From Straminergon stramineum (lineage: Eukaryota; Streptophyta; Bryopsida; Hypnales; Calliergonaceae), in contig OY987266.1 in NCBI GenBank assembly GCA_963920665.1, positions 17,551,001-17,615,000 of the forward strand: DNA of 64,000 bases, in the 5' to 3' direction. Positions 36,140-46,612 of this stretch are shown piece by piece. Position 1 is the stretch's first letter; each line of letters starts with the position of its first letter. The notes beneath the pieces are model-generated. The model was not told the origin of the DNA. It searched no databases and saw only the letters and a program-made list of their open reading frames with translations. A program made the translations under genes and the position numbers.

Positions 36140-36370
36140 CAGTGTTCGGGAAACTTTTTGAATTTCACCGGCTAATTTCCTCCAATTCCTATAGTCAACC
36201 GGTTATTGAAGTTCCCATCCCGGTTATTTTCTCTATTTTCTACTAGAAATAGAATTTTTTTAGATTTTTGCACTGGTTTTTTGCCGATGTTTTCGAATTG
36301 CAACCGGATATTTTCCCAAATCCACCGGCTAACTTTGAACTAACTGCCGGTTTTTCCCGTTCATTGGCTG
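36140..36370. mobile_element. Candidate hAT-like non-autonomous element, 231 bp
   Basis: Starts CAGTGTTCGGGAAAC and ends (reverse) CAGCCAATGAACGGGAAA. Six CCGG-centred motifs (AACCGG, CACCGG) are spread inside. No matching 8-bp target duplication was found, so this is tentative. Confidence 0.4.
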
Positions 36371-36917
36371 GTACTACATCAAATGTGTAAAAGAGATTCT
36401 CTGACCTGATTTCATTATTTTACTTAGGCTACATGGCCTCCAGAACAAACAGATGTGAAAAGCAGAAACCATTCTCAGCAGATGTGAACCAGGTGTAACG
36501 TGTCACAACCACCCAAATACCCGGCGAATCTTCACTACGTGGAAAAGACAAAGATCAAGCAGTCAGACAGAGCTTCCCATGAAACCGGATAAGAAATGAT
36601 ATCACCCAACACATGGTGCGAGTGAAGATGACGTAGCTGTGGTGGAAATGAACAAGTAACATTCCTCAATTCTCAACTGCTTACAAACATCTACAACAGA
36701 ATGAATACCTGGGTCCATGGACAGCACACAAAGACCTCTCTTCCGTCAACCTATTCCCGGTAGAATAATCCAGCTGCAAAAGCAGTGCATATTGATTGTC
36801 AATTATGTGCATTTTCAAGGCCTATGTACTTTTGCCAACACCACTGTTCATCTCCAAGCATGAGAAGAAGCCTTCAGTCGTCGTCTCCCGTGGTCAATAC
36901 CCCGACTTCCCTGCAAA

Positions 36918-39900
36918 TCAGCTGGCCACAGGAGCTTGGGGCGCCTTGTAATACTTGGCCGGCACAAATGGCATCTTCGTCACCGTGGCATCATACGCCT
37001 TGGACCTAACAGTCACCTTCACTTTGTTGTTAGTTTTGTGCTGGCCATTAGCAATGTAGCCCATGGAGATGTTCTTCTTCAAGCAGGGGCTGAAGCCACC
37101 ACTCGTGATCTCACCGATGTTCTTCCCTTCCAGATCCAGAATCTCACTGTGCGCTCGTGCAGGGGCACCGGTGGAGATGAAGCCCACCCTGCGCCCAGCG
37201 ATACAAAATGCGGCTAAATTTAGCGAATTGTCTACCAATACTTTTCTCTTGCTACAAAAAATGGGAATAACAATGTTAAGTTTGAAATTTTAGCACAAAT
37301 AGTAGAGCTTTCAGCAACATGAGCTAATCATGAAAATCACATTTGGGACACCTACCTGCGCCGGGTCACACCGTCCTTGATTTGCTTTAATATGGTTTCG
37401 GCTCCCAGGAAGTTGGCCTCTGCACGCCGTCTCTTGCCGACGGTCCAGGCCAGGCCGGCCTCAATGGGGGAAATGTTCTGCTCCAGGTCGTTGCCGTATA
37501 AGCACAGACCGGCTTCTAAGCGCAGACTGTCGCGAGCTCCCAGACCTGTCAGCCGAACACCTCCTTTTCCTTTCTCGATGATGGCCTTGGCTAAGTCCAG
37601 GGCGGCTTCGTCCGGGACTGAGATCTCAAACCCGTCTTCGCCAGTGTAACTGCATCCACAAACAAAACGGAATTTTCAGTTATCAAACCTTCAAAACAGT
37701 CAGTTTCAAGCTTCAAAAATTCTCACACAGATTCAGTTATCCATAACATTCTCGAGCTGGTTGGAAGAACAAAACAAAATTTCCAATTATCACACCTTCA
37801 AAACAATCAATTTCATGCTTTAGAACCTCTCACGGGAAATTCAGTTATCCAGAACATTCTTGACCTGGTTGGAAGAACGCCCTTGTGCGAAGAATATACA
37901 AAAAATTCTTGACCCCATTGGAAGAGCATCCCTGGTGGGAAGTACATACATAACATTCTTGAGCTAGTTGGACGACCATCCTTGTGGGAAGTATACCGTT
38001 ACATTCTTGGGCCACTTGGAAATAATTCTTGTGGATGGAAACCACAAATAGAGCCATAGGAAAGATGGGAGAGAATAGTGCAGAGGATGGTGAAACAATC
38101 GATTAGCTAGGAAAGAATGAAGGAGAACTTGCAGGACCTAGAGAGGTATCTTTGTGCACAAGCAAAAACAGACTCTCTGTAGGATTGGATAGTGTGAAGC
38201 TCAAGAATGTTATGTCAAAGCCACATTAATTGCTCTTGCTGTTCATTTCACATCAGTAGTTAACGGATAGCAGCAAGCTTCAGAGAACTCTATTTGCGCA
38301 TGAAGAACAGGAAGAACATGACCATTTTTTTTCATGAAGAACAGGAACACATACCCTGTACGAGTAAGGAAACACTCCGACCCATTGATGTCAATGATCT
38401 TAAAATCACTGAAGTACATCTTGCTGAGATCTTCCTTGGTAAGAGCCTGCAACACTTCGCCAGATAGAGGACCCTGCAACGCCAATAAAGACCGCTCGTC
38501 ATGAATGTGCCATCCCACAGCTTTCCCTGCATCCTGGAACGGCTTCAAATGCTTCCCCAAGTGCGCCAAATCCTTATCCCGGCAACCCGCATTGACCACC
38601 AAGTAGATATGATTATCCGTAACCTGAAAAACCAACAACAACAAAGTTCCACAATTCAAATCCTGAAATATACGAACCCTGCGCCAAAAATTGAAGATAT
38701 GCTCCAAACTCTGTAAATCTTACCACCTTGTTCAATAGAAAATAGTGGAACAAGAGTGCGGTAGTCGCCCATAATGTGGCAATGGTGAAGGAGTGTGCTC
38801 CATTCAATGATAGTGTGGCAACATATTCTAGAATGTCATCCCAAAGGTCACAGTAAAGACGTTTAATGACAGTGTCGTCAATAACACCACCAATTCCACA
38901 ATTGAAATTCTAGGAAACAACGACAAACACACAGCACTCTCAAACCCCTTAATCTGGACCCAACTTTTCCACTATGCCATACTTTGAGTATGTGACATTC
39001 AACAACAGCGTAGCAAGGATGCAGAATATTCTAATAAAGAAGGGCATAAAAAAGAGGTGCGACTGCGTGTCAATTTGGTAAAGACAGTGTCGTCAATAAC
39101 ACCACCAATTCCACAATTACAATTCTACGAAACGCCGACACTAAGTAATACACTCCAACCTCACCAAGCTTGGCCCAACTTTTGTCAATGACGTTCTGAA
39201 TTGAGAGAGGTGCGCTACATTGAAGAGAAGTGTAGCAAGCATTCAGGACATTCTACCACAGAAGGGCAAATCCAGAGGTTCGAGTGTATGTCATCCATAA
39301 CACCACCAATTCCACAATTACAATTCTAGGGAACATAAACAAACACAGAATACACCTCAATCTCTTTACACTCGTCCCACCTTTTTTCAATGGCGCTCAC
39401 TGCATGTGAGAGAACTGTGCTACATTAACTACCAGTGTAGCAACTACGTAGGAAACATTCTACCAAAGAAGGAAGGGCAAACGAAAGAGAGCTGAGCATA
39501 AGTCACACCTTGGTAATGACTGTATCATCAATAACCCCTCCCGTCTCATTAGTAAACACCGAGAGTGTCCCCGTCCCCGGCGCCAGCCCCTTAATATCCG
39601 CGACCACGAGCGTCTCCAAGAAATCTATCGCATCCGGTCCTTTCAGACTCAAGCCACACATGTGCGAGACGTCGAACAAGCTTCCGTGCGTGCGGCAATT
39701 GATGGTGGACTCCATGATAGAGTCTTTATACTGAATGGGCATCGCCCACCCTGCGAACGGCACCATCTTTCCGCCATTCTCCACGTGGTAATCGTACAGC
39801 ATGGTCTTCTTCAGCTCACCCCCAGCCTCGTCCGCGTAGGAACGTCGCGACGTCTGTAGCACAGCATTGCTGCTCTGCTGCCCTAGCGACCGGCGCACGG

Positions 39901-39934
39901 CCGCCGCGAGCTGCTGCGACACCGCCCTCCTCAT
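36918..39934 (-). CDS. GLDT: Aminomethyltransferase, T-protein of the glycine cleavage system
   Basis: Four exons on the minus strand: 39934-39509, 38623-38355, 37649-37356, 37188-36918, joining in frame to 419 residues (Arabidopsis about 408). The first 30 residues are Arg/Ala/Ser/Gln-rich, a mitochondrial presequence. Then [32 protein letters not shown] and [11 protein letters not shown] in exon 1; [18 protein letters not shown] and [13 protein letters not shown] in exon 2; [12 protein letters not shown] and [19 protein letters not shown] in exon 3; [31 protein letters not shown] and FVPAKYY in exon 4. It transfers the methylene group from the H-protein aminomethyl-lipoyl arm to tetrahydrofolate in photorespiratory glycine decarboxylation. 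The start is the ATG at 39934. Introns 1 and 2 contain tandem repeats; intron 1 carries copies of the exon 1 end. Confidence 0.96.
37675..38040. repeat. Minisatellite in intron 2 of the T-protein gene
   Basis: A ~108-bp unit is present twice (markers TTCAGTTATCC and ACATTCT at 37746 and 37854), then shorter 42-58-bp units recur with ACATTCTTGAGCTAGTTGGA-like cores near 37911, 37953 and 38001 and CCTTGTGGGAAGTA-like tails. Confidence 0.75.
38760..39535. repeat. Tandem array derived from the exon 1/intron 1 junction of the T-protein gene
   Basis: Units of about 200-235 bp. The phrase CGTCAATAACACCACC (plus strand) occurs at 38877 and 39091, in diverged form at 39292, and as CATCAATAACCCCTCC in the true exon at 39526. 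On the coding strand the copies read [18 protein letters not shown] and GGVMDD where the exon reads GGVIDDTVI. Splice donors next to the copies are lost, which agrees with one working donor at 39508. Confidence 0.85.
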
Positions 39935-40560
39935 GGCTGGCAACCCAATTCACACAATGCCGTCCTCACAAACCCACCAAAATACCGAAACACCCAAATC
40001 CCCAAATCGGATGCCCAAAGCCAAAATCGGAACCCCCAAAGGCAAAATCTGAGCCGAATTCGAAACCCTGTTTTGGTGGATCTATGTCGTATCTTAGCTT
40101 GCGAAGCTCGAATCGGGCGACGGGACACTTGGGAGAGCGATTGGAATGTGTGAATCCGTGAACCCCGAGAAGAGGCAGACGGGGATTTGGGCAATGTGGG
40201 TGGGGGAGATGGAAATTTGGGCAATGTGGGAGCGGGAGATGCGGAGTTGGGTTAGGACGACCAAGCAAAAGAAGAGCGGGGCAATAATAATGTATTGGGA
40301 GAAAAGAGGGATGGATTTGCGAGCGGTGGCGGAGGGATTCCTCCAGCGGAGACGAAGGATTCTGCTTCTTGCGTCCCCGACGCTTTGAATGAGGAGGAAC
40401 GGATAGGGCGTGGCATCAGGCCATGGATGGATGAATGGCCATGTATTTATGTCGAATTTCGTAGGCGATGGAAAGTTTCTATATTGGTATTTTTTGACAC
40501 AAGAAGGGAACCCTACTCCAACTACATTCAATTATCAACAACATTCGTTTTCAAATTTTC
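39935..40560. promoter_or_regulatory. T-protein promoter/leader region
   Basis: Upstream of the T-protein start codon, with simple repeats of an A/C-rich leader (AAAACCC/CCCAAATC phrases, 39970-40050) and the imperfect repeat GGGGAGATGGAAATTTGGGC. No coding signal. Confidence 0.4.
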
Positions 40561-42241
40561 AAGTGTACCGACTTGATACATAGTGTCACAAATAATTCCA
40601 TAGGCTCTCTTCCCTTAAATCAGAAAACACATGATACGTTACTAATGTTACGTCGCTGCCATCCTATTTTTGTGTCTATGGCAATTAGGTCACCATGGCA
40701 ATCCAAAACTTCCTCCACCTTTTACAACCTCACCTCTCCCTTGGTCTGCAGAAGGATCAAAAAGAGAGGCTCCAACCAAAAGTAAAGTGAGGCCTCCATT
40801 GGTAAGCCTGAGGATGGGTAGCTAGTGGCATAGAATGAAGGACTGTCTCCTGGACATCATGCAAGCAAGCAAAGGGGAGCCTTATCTCCCCCTGCAGCAG
40901 CTTCAGTTCACGGGCGAAAAGTGGACCTCTAACATGACAATTTTTTTGTACAATTTTTCAAAAAAATTTAAAATTTTCAGCCCATGTCCACATACCCAAC
41001 CATGTGTTGTTCTACTTTACTTACCCATTAGAAACTATCCATTCAGTCAGAGGCACCTTCAATTTTTTCTGCTCCATTCCTGACCACAGTATTTGGTCAT
41101 CAGAATTGGAGCGCCTGGCTGTGCATTCCAACTTTACTGTTGATGATTTCACAAGCAGCATCTTCTACTACAGTTTGTTTTTGAAATGATTTTTATTATT
41201 TGTTTTGGGGAGTGCAGAATCAAAGTGATCTTCACCTGAGGTGGGTACCCCCCAAAATTGGCATGTTTTTGCTACTGTGCCTAGTTACTATTTCAAGATT
41301 GGGCAAATGTTCATATTTTCTTGTTGGCAAGTGAAAGGAGGTTCTAATGCATTGAAGAATGTGACCTTTGGATATTGTATGCAAAAGTTATGAGTGATCA
41401 AAGTTTTTTCTTGGTAGAGGTTTTGAAATTGTTTCTTCCATGTAGGCACATATTGATTTTGGAGATGTACACGAAAGTGATGATGACAATTTTGGGTTAA
41501 TGGCACATTTAGGAGTACCCATTTTAAATGTAGAAGAAAGCTCCTTTACTAATCCAAAGTGCCTATATATACATTCATTCACAAGGAAGTGTGATTGTCA
41601 ATCTAAGATTTTGAAGAAATTTAATGATTTCATTCATCGAGAAAAGGGGAATATATTGTCGAATATTCCATTGAAGTTTTTTTGGATGGCTTTTGAGAGA
41701 GAAATTGCCCCCCCAAAAAACCAATCTTCTATCCACCCAATTCTTGTGTTTGTTTTGGTTTTCTTCTTTTGCAATTTATTAATTGATTGGATTGTAACAT
41801 AGGGGGGTCAAACTTGATTGAAACACCTGTTAAAATTGTATCAATAATGTAGGCTTGTAGGGCAAGGTTGATACATCCCTCTAGGATTTTTGTTTCTCAA
41901 ATCAAAAATGAAATTTGAAAGTTGCCCAAATTAAGGATACTTTGTGGAAAACAATTTCCTAAACAAATAGTGTAATGAAGAAATGATGTTCCAACAAATT
42001 CTAGAATTTGTTTTTAGAATGATTTTCTCTTATCCTTACCTTGCAACTACAATATCCCATAGAAAATGTCCACTCTCTTTTCCTTCATACATATAATGTT
42101 CTTAAGGAATAAAATTAACATGAGAGTGATTGAGGTGATGCTATGCAATCCATAGGACTTTAGAAATTCATTAATTAATGAAGGTTAAGGGATTGAGCTA
42201 TTCCTTCTTCTCCACCCACTTTTTAACATGACATGTCATTA
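40561..42241. repeat. Repeat-bearing intergenic block
   Basis: 41280-41530 matches 63210-63460 in the same orientation (TTGGCAAGTGAAAGGAG, TGTATGCAAAAGTTATGA, TTGATTTTGGAGATGTACA, GGCACATTT). Reading frames in it carry no known domain. Confidence 0.65.
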
Positions 42242-42683
42242 AATCTTTCTCAATTTAAAATCTGATAGTATGCTCTTAAACATGACATATAATAGTACAA
42301 AATGTTACAAGGATGGATAGGATCAACCTTAGAGCACCTCCACTCCAACCCCTCAACCCTCAAAACAATAAATAAGATCTTTATATTTGCATGGAATTAG
42401 AGTTTGAGACTGTTTAGTGCCTGTAAGTATAAATGAAAAAAATTCAATGAAGAATTCTATCAGGTAACTTAGCGATACTCAACCATGACGGAATGATGGA
42501 AGATGTAAAATGAGAAATCAGGATGAAAGGCCACTATAAGAATAAACAATATATATCCTAACCCTAATTTGTCTCGTATTAGAAGCTGTGATCAACTGCA
42601 AATCCCACCCAAAACGTATACAAATAAAGACATTTTTGCAGCAGTTTAAAAGCATACTATCAGATTTTAAATTGAGAAAGATT
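42242..42683. mobile_element. Candidate MITE with 39-bp terminal inverted repeats
   Basis: The left arm 42242-42280 begins AATCTTTCTCAATTTAAAAT. The right arm 42645-42683 is its reverse complement with one mismatch in 39. The 364-bp interior has no coding potential. It lies about 190 bp past the stop codon of the DUF2499 gene, probably in its 3' flank. No clear target-site duplication. Confidence 0.75.
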
Positions 42684-42872
42684 CACTGAAAGACCAAATT
42701 TACAACTCCAAACTTAGGCAATGAATTCATATATTACATGTAGAAAACTGATGCATGGGCTTTTCTCCACTTGAAAATGCACCATTGAGGCACCATCGTG
42801 AAGTTGAATTCATGTGTGGAGAAATTGAAGCTTCCCAGTCATTTATAAGCTCTTCTATCATTTCGATTGCCA

Positions 42873-45800
42873 TTACTCAAGCGGCACCTTAGGTTGCTTC
42901 TGAGAGGCCTGATAGATTCGAAACGCAGCAATCCACATGGTAAAATTTCCTATCACAGTTAAAGCAGCTTGAAAAGTCACCAAAATCTGCAAAATACCAG
43001 AAAATTGCCAAAAGAATTAGACAAATCATGATGAGGCTAAACCAACACTAGAAGGAAAAAAAACTGGAGGTATTCTAGAAAATTAGTCTGCCTTAAACCC
43101 TGTCAATTGTAATAACATTTAAGGCAGGTTCTAATGTAAACCCTGCCAAATCGTCAGGTGATTATGTTTTCTAGAATACCTCTGAAGGTTGGGTTCTCTA
43201 CTACGGTACTAATAGTGCAGTAGAAAAATTGATCATCTGCGACTTTTGGTTTTGCCCCTTTTGAAACCAACGTCAATTTCAGGCCATCAGCGTATATCCA
43301 CACAATATCGTAAAAAGATGTGATGATTTCCTAATCCAGATGCTGTTTTCATTTAACTCAAGAAAACGAACGTTGAATGGAAGCATATTTAATTATGAAG
43401 CAGCAAGGAGCATATGTATATATGAGAAACAGGTTTGTTCCAAATAAGACTCATTGTACCTCCAAAGACTGGGCATTGTAGAAGAAATGCCAGGTGCATG
43501 CGCACATAGCTCCACCTAATAAAGGAACCTGCCAGAAATCATAAATGTCAGTTCAGTAGTACCAGATAAGTTCCATCTCAAACGTTACGAGGTAGAGAAA
43601 CGAAACCATCTACAGAAGTCAATAAGCTGCAAACCGTCCCTCAAAGGAATTTGTCAATGATGACTTTAACATGAGAACAAGATTGCACCAGAATTTCTCA
43701 GAAGCATTAGAACTGATGAGAAGTCGTGCAAAATAGTCAAATCTAAATCTTAACTAAGCCTCTATCATGGAAGATGTAAATTAAGAGATGTACCATTCCC
43801 CACGAAAGACCCTTCCATGTGGAGTTGCCCGGGGTTTCACCGTAACGCCACACCAATGCCATTGCTGTAATCCTGCCAAACAAAATGTCCCATTCAAGCA
43901 CAACATCCATAAGTACAGACTTGCATAAAATTTGCAAACAATCCAAAATGCCCCCTATACACTATATGGCACAGACGAACTTAAAGAAGAACTGGACTGA
44001 GCTACATTTCCTGCGTACTAAGAACGACGGTAATGCTAACAAGAATTCCAACATTTCAATCTATCAATTGACACTACAAAACAGACCGAGCCAAAAATGT
44101 CCAACTCCGAACTACACTTGGTACCAAACATGGCACTGGCACTAAAATGGACAAAAATAGAGCAAAAGATTGACGGAAACCCATAGCAATTGAAGAACAT
44201 GCAAAGTAACGATATCGACATTCCTTCTCGTTGTGAAACCTAAAAGAACCACGAATTGAGTCTGATGTCCAATTTCATTCATTCTTTGACCAACATATAC
44301 AATGCTCTTCACTAATTCTCCTGATATAATATTTGACCCATCTGAATTATAATTCTCACAGTATGACCAATCGATTTCGTGATTATCAAACCAAGAATCC
44401 TAGGTTAGTTAATTGTAGCTAAACGAAACACGAGAAACCACTACTTGGTCTGAGCTAATTACGTGGCTGTGTCGTTCTCTTCTCAAGAAACAATCGGAAC
44501 TGAAGTTCAGCAAAGCTATGAACTTGCTGTAGTCCCAGAATTTTGAAGACGAATCCTAACCTTATACAGTAAGAGTGAAAACCAGAGGGATCCATGAATT
44601 TGTGCAGACAACGTAAGGAATTTGTGGAGTTGGTTAGTCTCACCATTCGGCAACGCTGGCCACATGAATAAACCACGTGGGGAGTGAGAGAGCGTTTATG
44701 AGCTCCGTCTCACGAAACGAGCTCTGAACCTCACCAGAACCAAACACAGACTCTAACACCCTGCATGGCAATGGCACGCGGCTGCATTGCCATTACCCAC
44801 TCTCGCAACATCAGACAATCATCCCATATACAAACATACAAGCACAAGAGCACTACAACAACAACATCAATCGACTCACTCTCAGGACTCAGAAACTTCA
44901 GGTACAATACCAGTTTTGTTAAATCTGCACATGCTATGTGCACATTAGTTTGCAAAACTGCAAGCCAAGGACCTTGGTGATTGCCAATTCCCTACCACTA
45001 CAGTAGTACAAAACCCCTGATGAGACAACACAACATAGGGAGGTTGAAACAAAACCTTGATCCGAAGTTGTTTCAACAGGGGGTTTCCAGTTTCCGTAGT
45101 GTACAATTTGTAGTATAAACTTCCAAAAAAGACATGACAAGGGGTTTAGCAATCAGTGACGGCTCAAACTTCATGGCCCAAATTCAATAAGGATTTCGGT
45201 ACAACGTGCAACTATCATATCCCAGGTGTTTTAACGACATTGACGTTCGTGAATCAAAGCTCAGATGCGTCGTTTAGAATTGAAGCTTAATTTCTCGTAC
45301 TACGCGTGTCTCAAAACCCTCAACTTCACAGAAACCCTAAAAAATTGCACTCGTTGCACTGGCTGTGGCTGCTTACGAGCTCTATCGCTTCATGATCTTT
45401 GGCAATGCCTCTTGGCAATGCTTGCAAAATGCTTGAAAATGCTTAGAAATGCTTTGAAAATAGTCAGAGTTTTTGAAAATATTGTGAGGAAAGGAGAGAA
45501 GCAAACGCACCACTCCGCCACGCTTGCCACGTGAATGATCCAAGTGGGCAAAGACAAGGCGTTCTTGGGTTCCATAGCCACCAGTGACGACCACGCATCC
45601 ACATTCAATGCAACTTCTGAAGCCGCGTTTGCGTGCTGAGGAAAGGCCAACATCGTCCCTGCCACTGCACTTAACCCCAAAACACAACCAGCTCGTCCAT
45701 CCAAACCCCCAAACCCTAATTTCTCAGAGGATTCGGGCATTAAATCCGAAGCTCTTGAAGTCGACGCCGAACACGAAATGGAGTCATGACTGTGAAAACT

Positions 45801-45926
45801 GTATTGAGGAGAACTGTGTCGAATCCATGTGGTCTTGGCGACATTGAAGGTTTGTAGGGAATGAGCATGTAAGGGAGTGACGAGACGAAAATTCTTGTTG
45901 GCAAGCAGAGAAGGCAGAGTCGCCAT
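42873..45926 (-). CDS. DUF2499 (Ycf49-like) plastid membrane protein
   Basis: Four exons on the minus strand: 45926-45511, 43872-43794, 43528-43460, 42986-42873, joining in frame to 225 residues. The first ~100 residues are Ser/Thr-rich with few acidic residues and end near QHANAAS, like a plastid transit peptide with a possible thylakoid-type cleavage site. The DUF2499 core spans exons: LSLPTWIIHVASVAEW, ITAMALVWRYGE, TWKGLSWGM, VPLLGGAMCACTWHFFYN, VTFQAALTVIGNFTMWIAAF. Hydrophobic stretches suggest about three membrane spans. Homologues occur in cyanobacteria and plastids (Ycf49) and their function is unsettled. The start is the second candidate (ATG GCG); an upstream GTG in frame is not credible. 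The gene is divergent from the next one, with 686 bp between start codons. The introns are repeat-rich. Confidence 0.9.
43068..43181. repeat. 114-bp foldback in the last intron of the DUF2499 gene
   Basis: AGGTATTCTAGAAAA at 43068-43082 and its reverse complement at 43167-43181. A second inverted pair (TGCCTTAAA/TTTAAGGCA) sits inside. It could form a hairpin in the pre-mRNA or be a small MITE. Confidence 0.7.
44237..44390 (+). repeat. Intron copy of the CCTAAARGACCA repeat family
   Basis: Starts CCTAAAAGAACCACGAA and carries the family core TTCACTAATTCTCCTGATAT. Copies of the same core lie near 47425-47620 (reverse), 47740-47905 (reverse), 48379-48600 and 49080-49250. This copy is in intron 1 of the DUF2499 gene. 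Confidence 0.65.
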
Positions 45927-46612
45927 CGCTGCAAGTGACACACATAACCCAAATGCCTACACTCTGCTCTCTATCAGTATCCCCATTCAAAGCTCAACGA
46001 CTTTGGGGACACCTAATCAGGAGGATTACAGCAATCCCAGCAAGTGGAATTTGTATGCTAATGAGGGATGTTTCCAATTGGTGAAGAATCGATGAGTCGA
46101 ACACAAAGATAAGCTACAATGAAGATTCGGGAGTGAAGGAAAGTTTGATGCAAATCACGAGAGTGAGGAGGGAAAAGAAGAGGAGTTGAATGGATAAGGC
46201 ACACATGTACAAAAACTGAAGATTACTATCGTGACAAACTATGTAAAAGTGTAGATTCTAGCCCTCCAGCCCCCTCAAATCTACAGCCACACATTCTAGA
46301 TCACTTTTTCCACGCCACACTCAATTGTAACTCACACTGCGCTACTTGTGCCCTTCTCTTCGTAGATGATTGTGGTGCGGCAGAGTAGCTCCAGAGTAGG
46401 AGCTTCGGGTTCATGGAATTGGCTCAATTGGGGATTACAGTAGCAAAATAAAGTATTCTTATCTGCTAACAAATACTGAGAAGGAGACCTAGAGTATGCT
46501 CGTGCATTGCAAGATTGAAGGATTTGCCCAGTCAGATGAAGGCCGCATGAGCGAATTGTAGCAGGGGTTTAGGGCTAGTGGCGAAGAGAAGAAGAAGACG
46601 CCGGAGGTAACC
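45927..46612. promoter_or_regulatory. Bidirectional promoter region between two genes with plastid-type N termini
   Basis: 686 bp between the divergent start codons. No repeat detected. It must hold both leaders and promoters; I saw no decisive TATA box. Confidence 0.5.

Noticed and set aside
41500..41802. 100-codon plus-strand frame
   Set aside because: Its start lies in a dispersed repeat shared with 63420-63460 and the rest has no motif.
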